The position numbers were made by a program, and so were the translations under genes. Below the pieces are notes generated by a model that was not told the DNA's origin, did not search any database, and was given only the letters and a program-made list of their open reading frames with translations. Positions 63,478 through 64,000 of a stretch of DNA of 64,000 nucleotides are shown piece after piece; the stretch's first letter is position 1, and every line of letters begins with the position of its first letter. Source of the stretch: Diploptera punctata (taxonomy: Eukaryota; Arthropoda; Insecta; Blattodea; Blaberidae); NCBI GenBank assembly GCA_030220185.1, contig JASPKZ010003415.1, positions 1,514,001 through 1,578,000 on the forward strand, given 5' to 3'.

Positions 63478-64000
63478 TGCTTATTACTGGGTGTTTAAGC
63501 ACTGATTATTTTAATGTTGGTGGAGAGTTGGTCCACCGTACAGTCTCCAACCTGGAGGACCAAGGGTCTTCTTATCACATCAGATACAAGAGCTCTCTCT
63601 ACTCTTCCTTTCTTTTAGGGATTTTTAGGGGTCCATAAGGTAATAGGAAAACATTAGAACATATACCGCCAGCCATTCGGTTTTCAGAGCCGTGTTCATC
63701 AATATTGTGTTCGTTCCCCATCATCGACAACTGGAGTGACGACTTTGACGAGACATTAACGATAAGAAACTTACACATTGAAGAATGCCAGTGTAGAAAA
63801 ATAGGGCGAGTGAGAACGGTGAGACAGAGACAGCTTGACAATCTGTGATGAAGTAGAGTAGATAATAAATAGATCAATAATATTAGTAATAATAATAACT
63901 CCACAATGACAATGTCTTTCTTTTCTTTAGTTTTATCTCTACTTTTATAAGTATTTATACATGCCCAATACTATCCGGGCCTTACAGGTACAGGACCTGT
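63243..64000. other. Unassigned, with (AAT)n at 63431-63478
   Basis: Contains CTCCAACCTGGAGGACCAAG near 63544-63563 (motif also at 30660 and 37150), and a block near 63296-63320 (CCAACGCCTTACAGGTATGC) similar to the last bases of the window (CCGGGCCTTACAGGTACAGG). It could be part of an unrecognised repeat family. Confidence 0.35.

Overview
This window looks like repeat-filled, AT-rich nuclear DNA from an insect. I found no intact host protein-coding gene. The insect call rests on a nuclear copy of a piece of mitochondrial ND2, on insect-type non-LTR retrotransposons, tRNA-headed SINEs and a Tc1 element, and on many AT, AAT, CA and GA microsatellites. A cockroach is my guess from overall style only; the sequence does not prove it.

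Family labels used here are my own. LINE-A to LINE-H are non-LTR retrotransposon remnants. SINE-1 has a distal domain with a conserved CCTCCTGCTACCCC-like block. SINE-2 has a Pol III head with a GTC anticodon-like loop. SINE-3 is a very short tRNA-headed element. M2 and M3 are terminal-inverted-repeat elements. Pal is a family ending in a long palindrome. R and R2 are dispersed repeats of unknown class.

Layout. 0-10 kb: LINE-A remnant, a transposase helix-turn-helix remnant, M2, M3, SINE-1 with a 17-bp target duplication, LINE-B, SINE-2, then the ND2 insert. 10-20 kb: a retroposon 3' end with nested hairpins, the longest LINE-B copy (1.8 kb), a MITE that still carries a transposase N-terminus, a head-to-head SINE-3 pair, a Penelope-like remnant with inverted arms, M2, two LINE-B copies (one split by a 281-bp MITE) and a fold-back repeat. 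20-32 kb: Pal copies, LINE-F, repeat R, SINE-2, RNase H pieces of LINE-G, M3. 32-39 kb: a large fold-back, a tRNA-Tyr-like pseudogene, a four-unit 164-bp tandem array, SINE-1, a decayed Tc1 element and a Pal copy. 39-52 kb: a retrotransposon Gag-like ORF1, M2, R, SINE-2 pair, LINE-B, SINE-1, Pal, microsatellites, a 393-bp MITE inside LINE-B, LINE-C. 52-56 kb: the best-preserved element, LINE-D on the minus strand, with a 411-residue endonuclease frame and a reverse transcriptase split by a Pal insertion. 56-64 kb: SINE-2, SINE-3 palindrome, two Pal copies back to back with a SINE-1 inside one, LINE-A and LINE-B joined head to head, LINE-H, and AAT-rich tail sequence.

The strongest functional link is between LINE-D and SINE-2. 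They share a 5' leader block and a 3' terminal hairpin whose stem is preserved by a paired base change. This suggests that LINE-D-type machinery copies SINE-2. Nested insertions give a relative age order: LINE-D before Pal, LINE-B before two MITEs, Pal before SINE-1.
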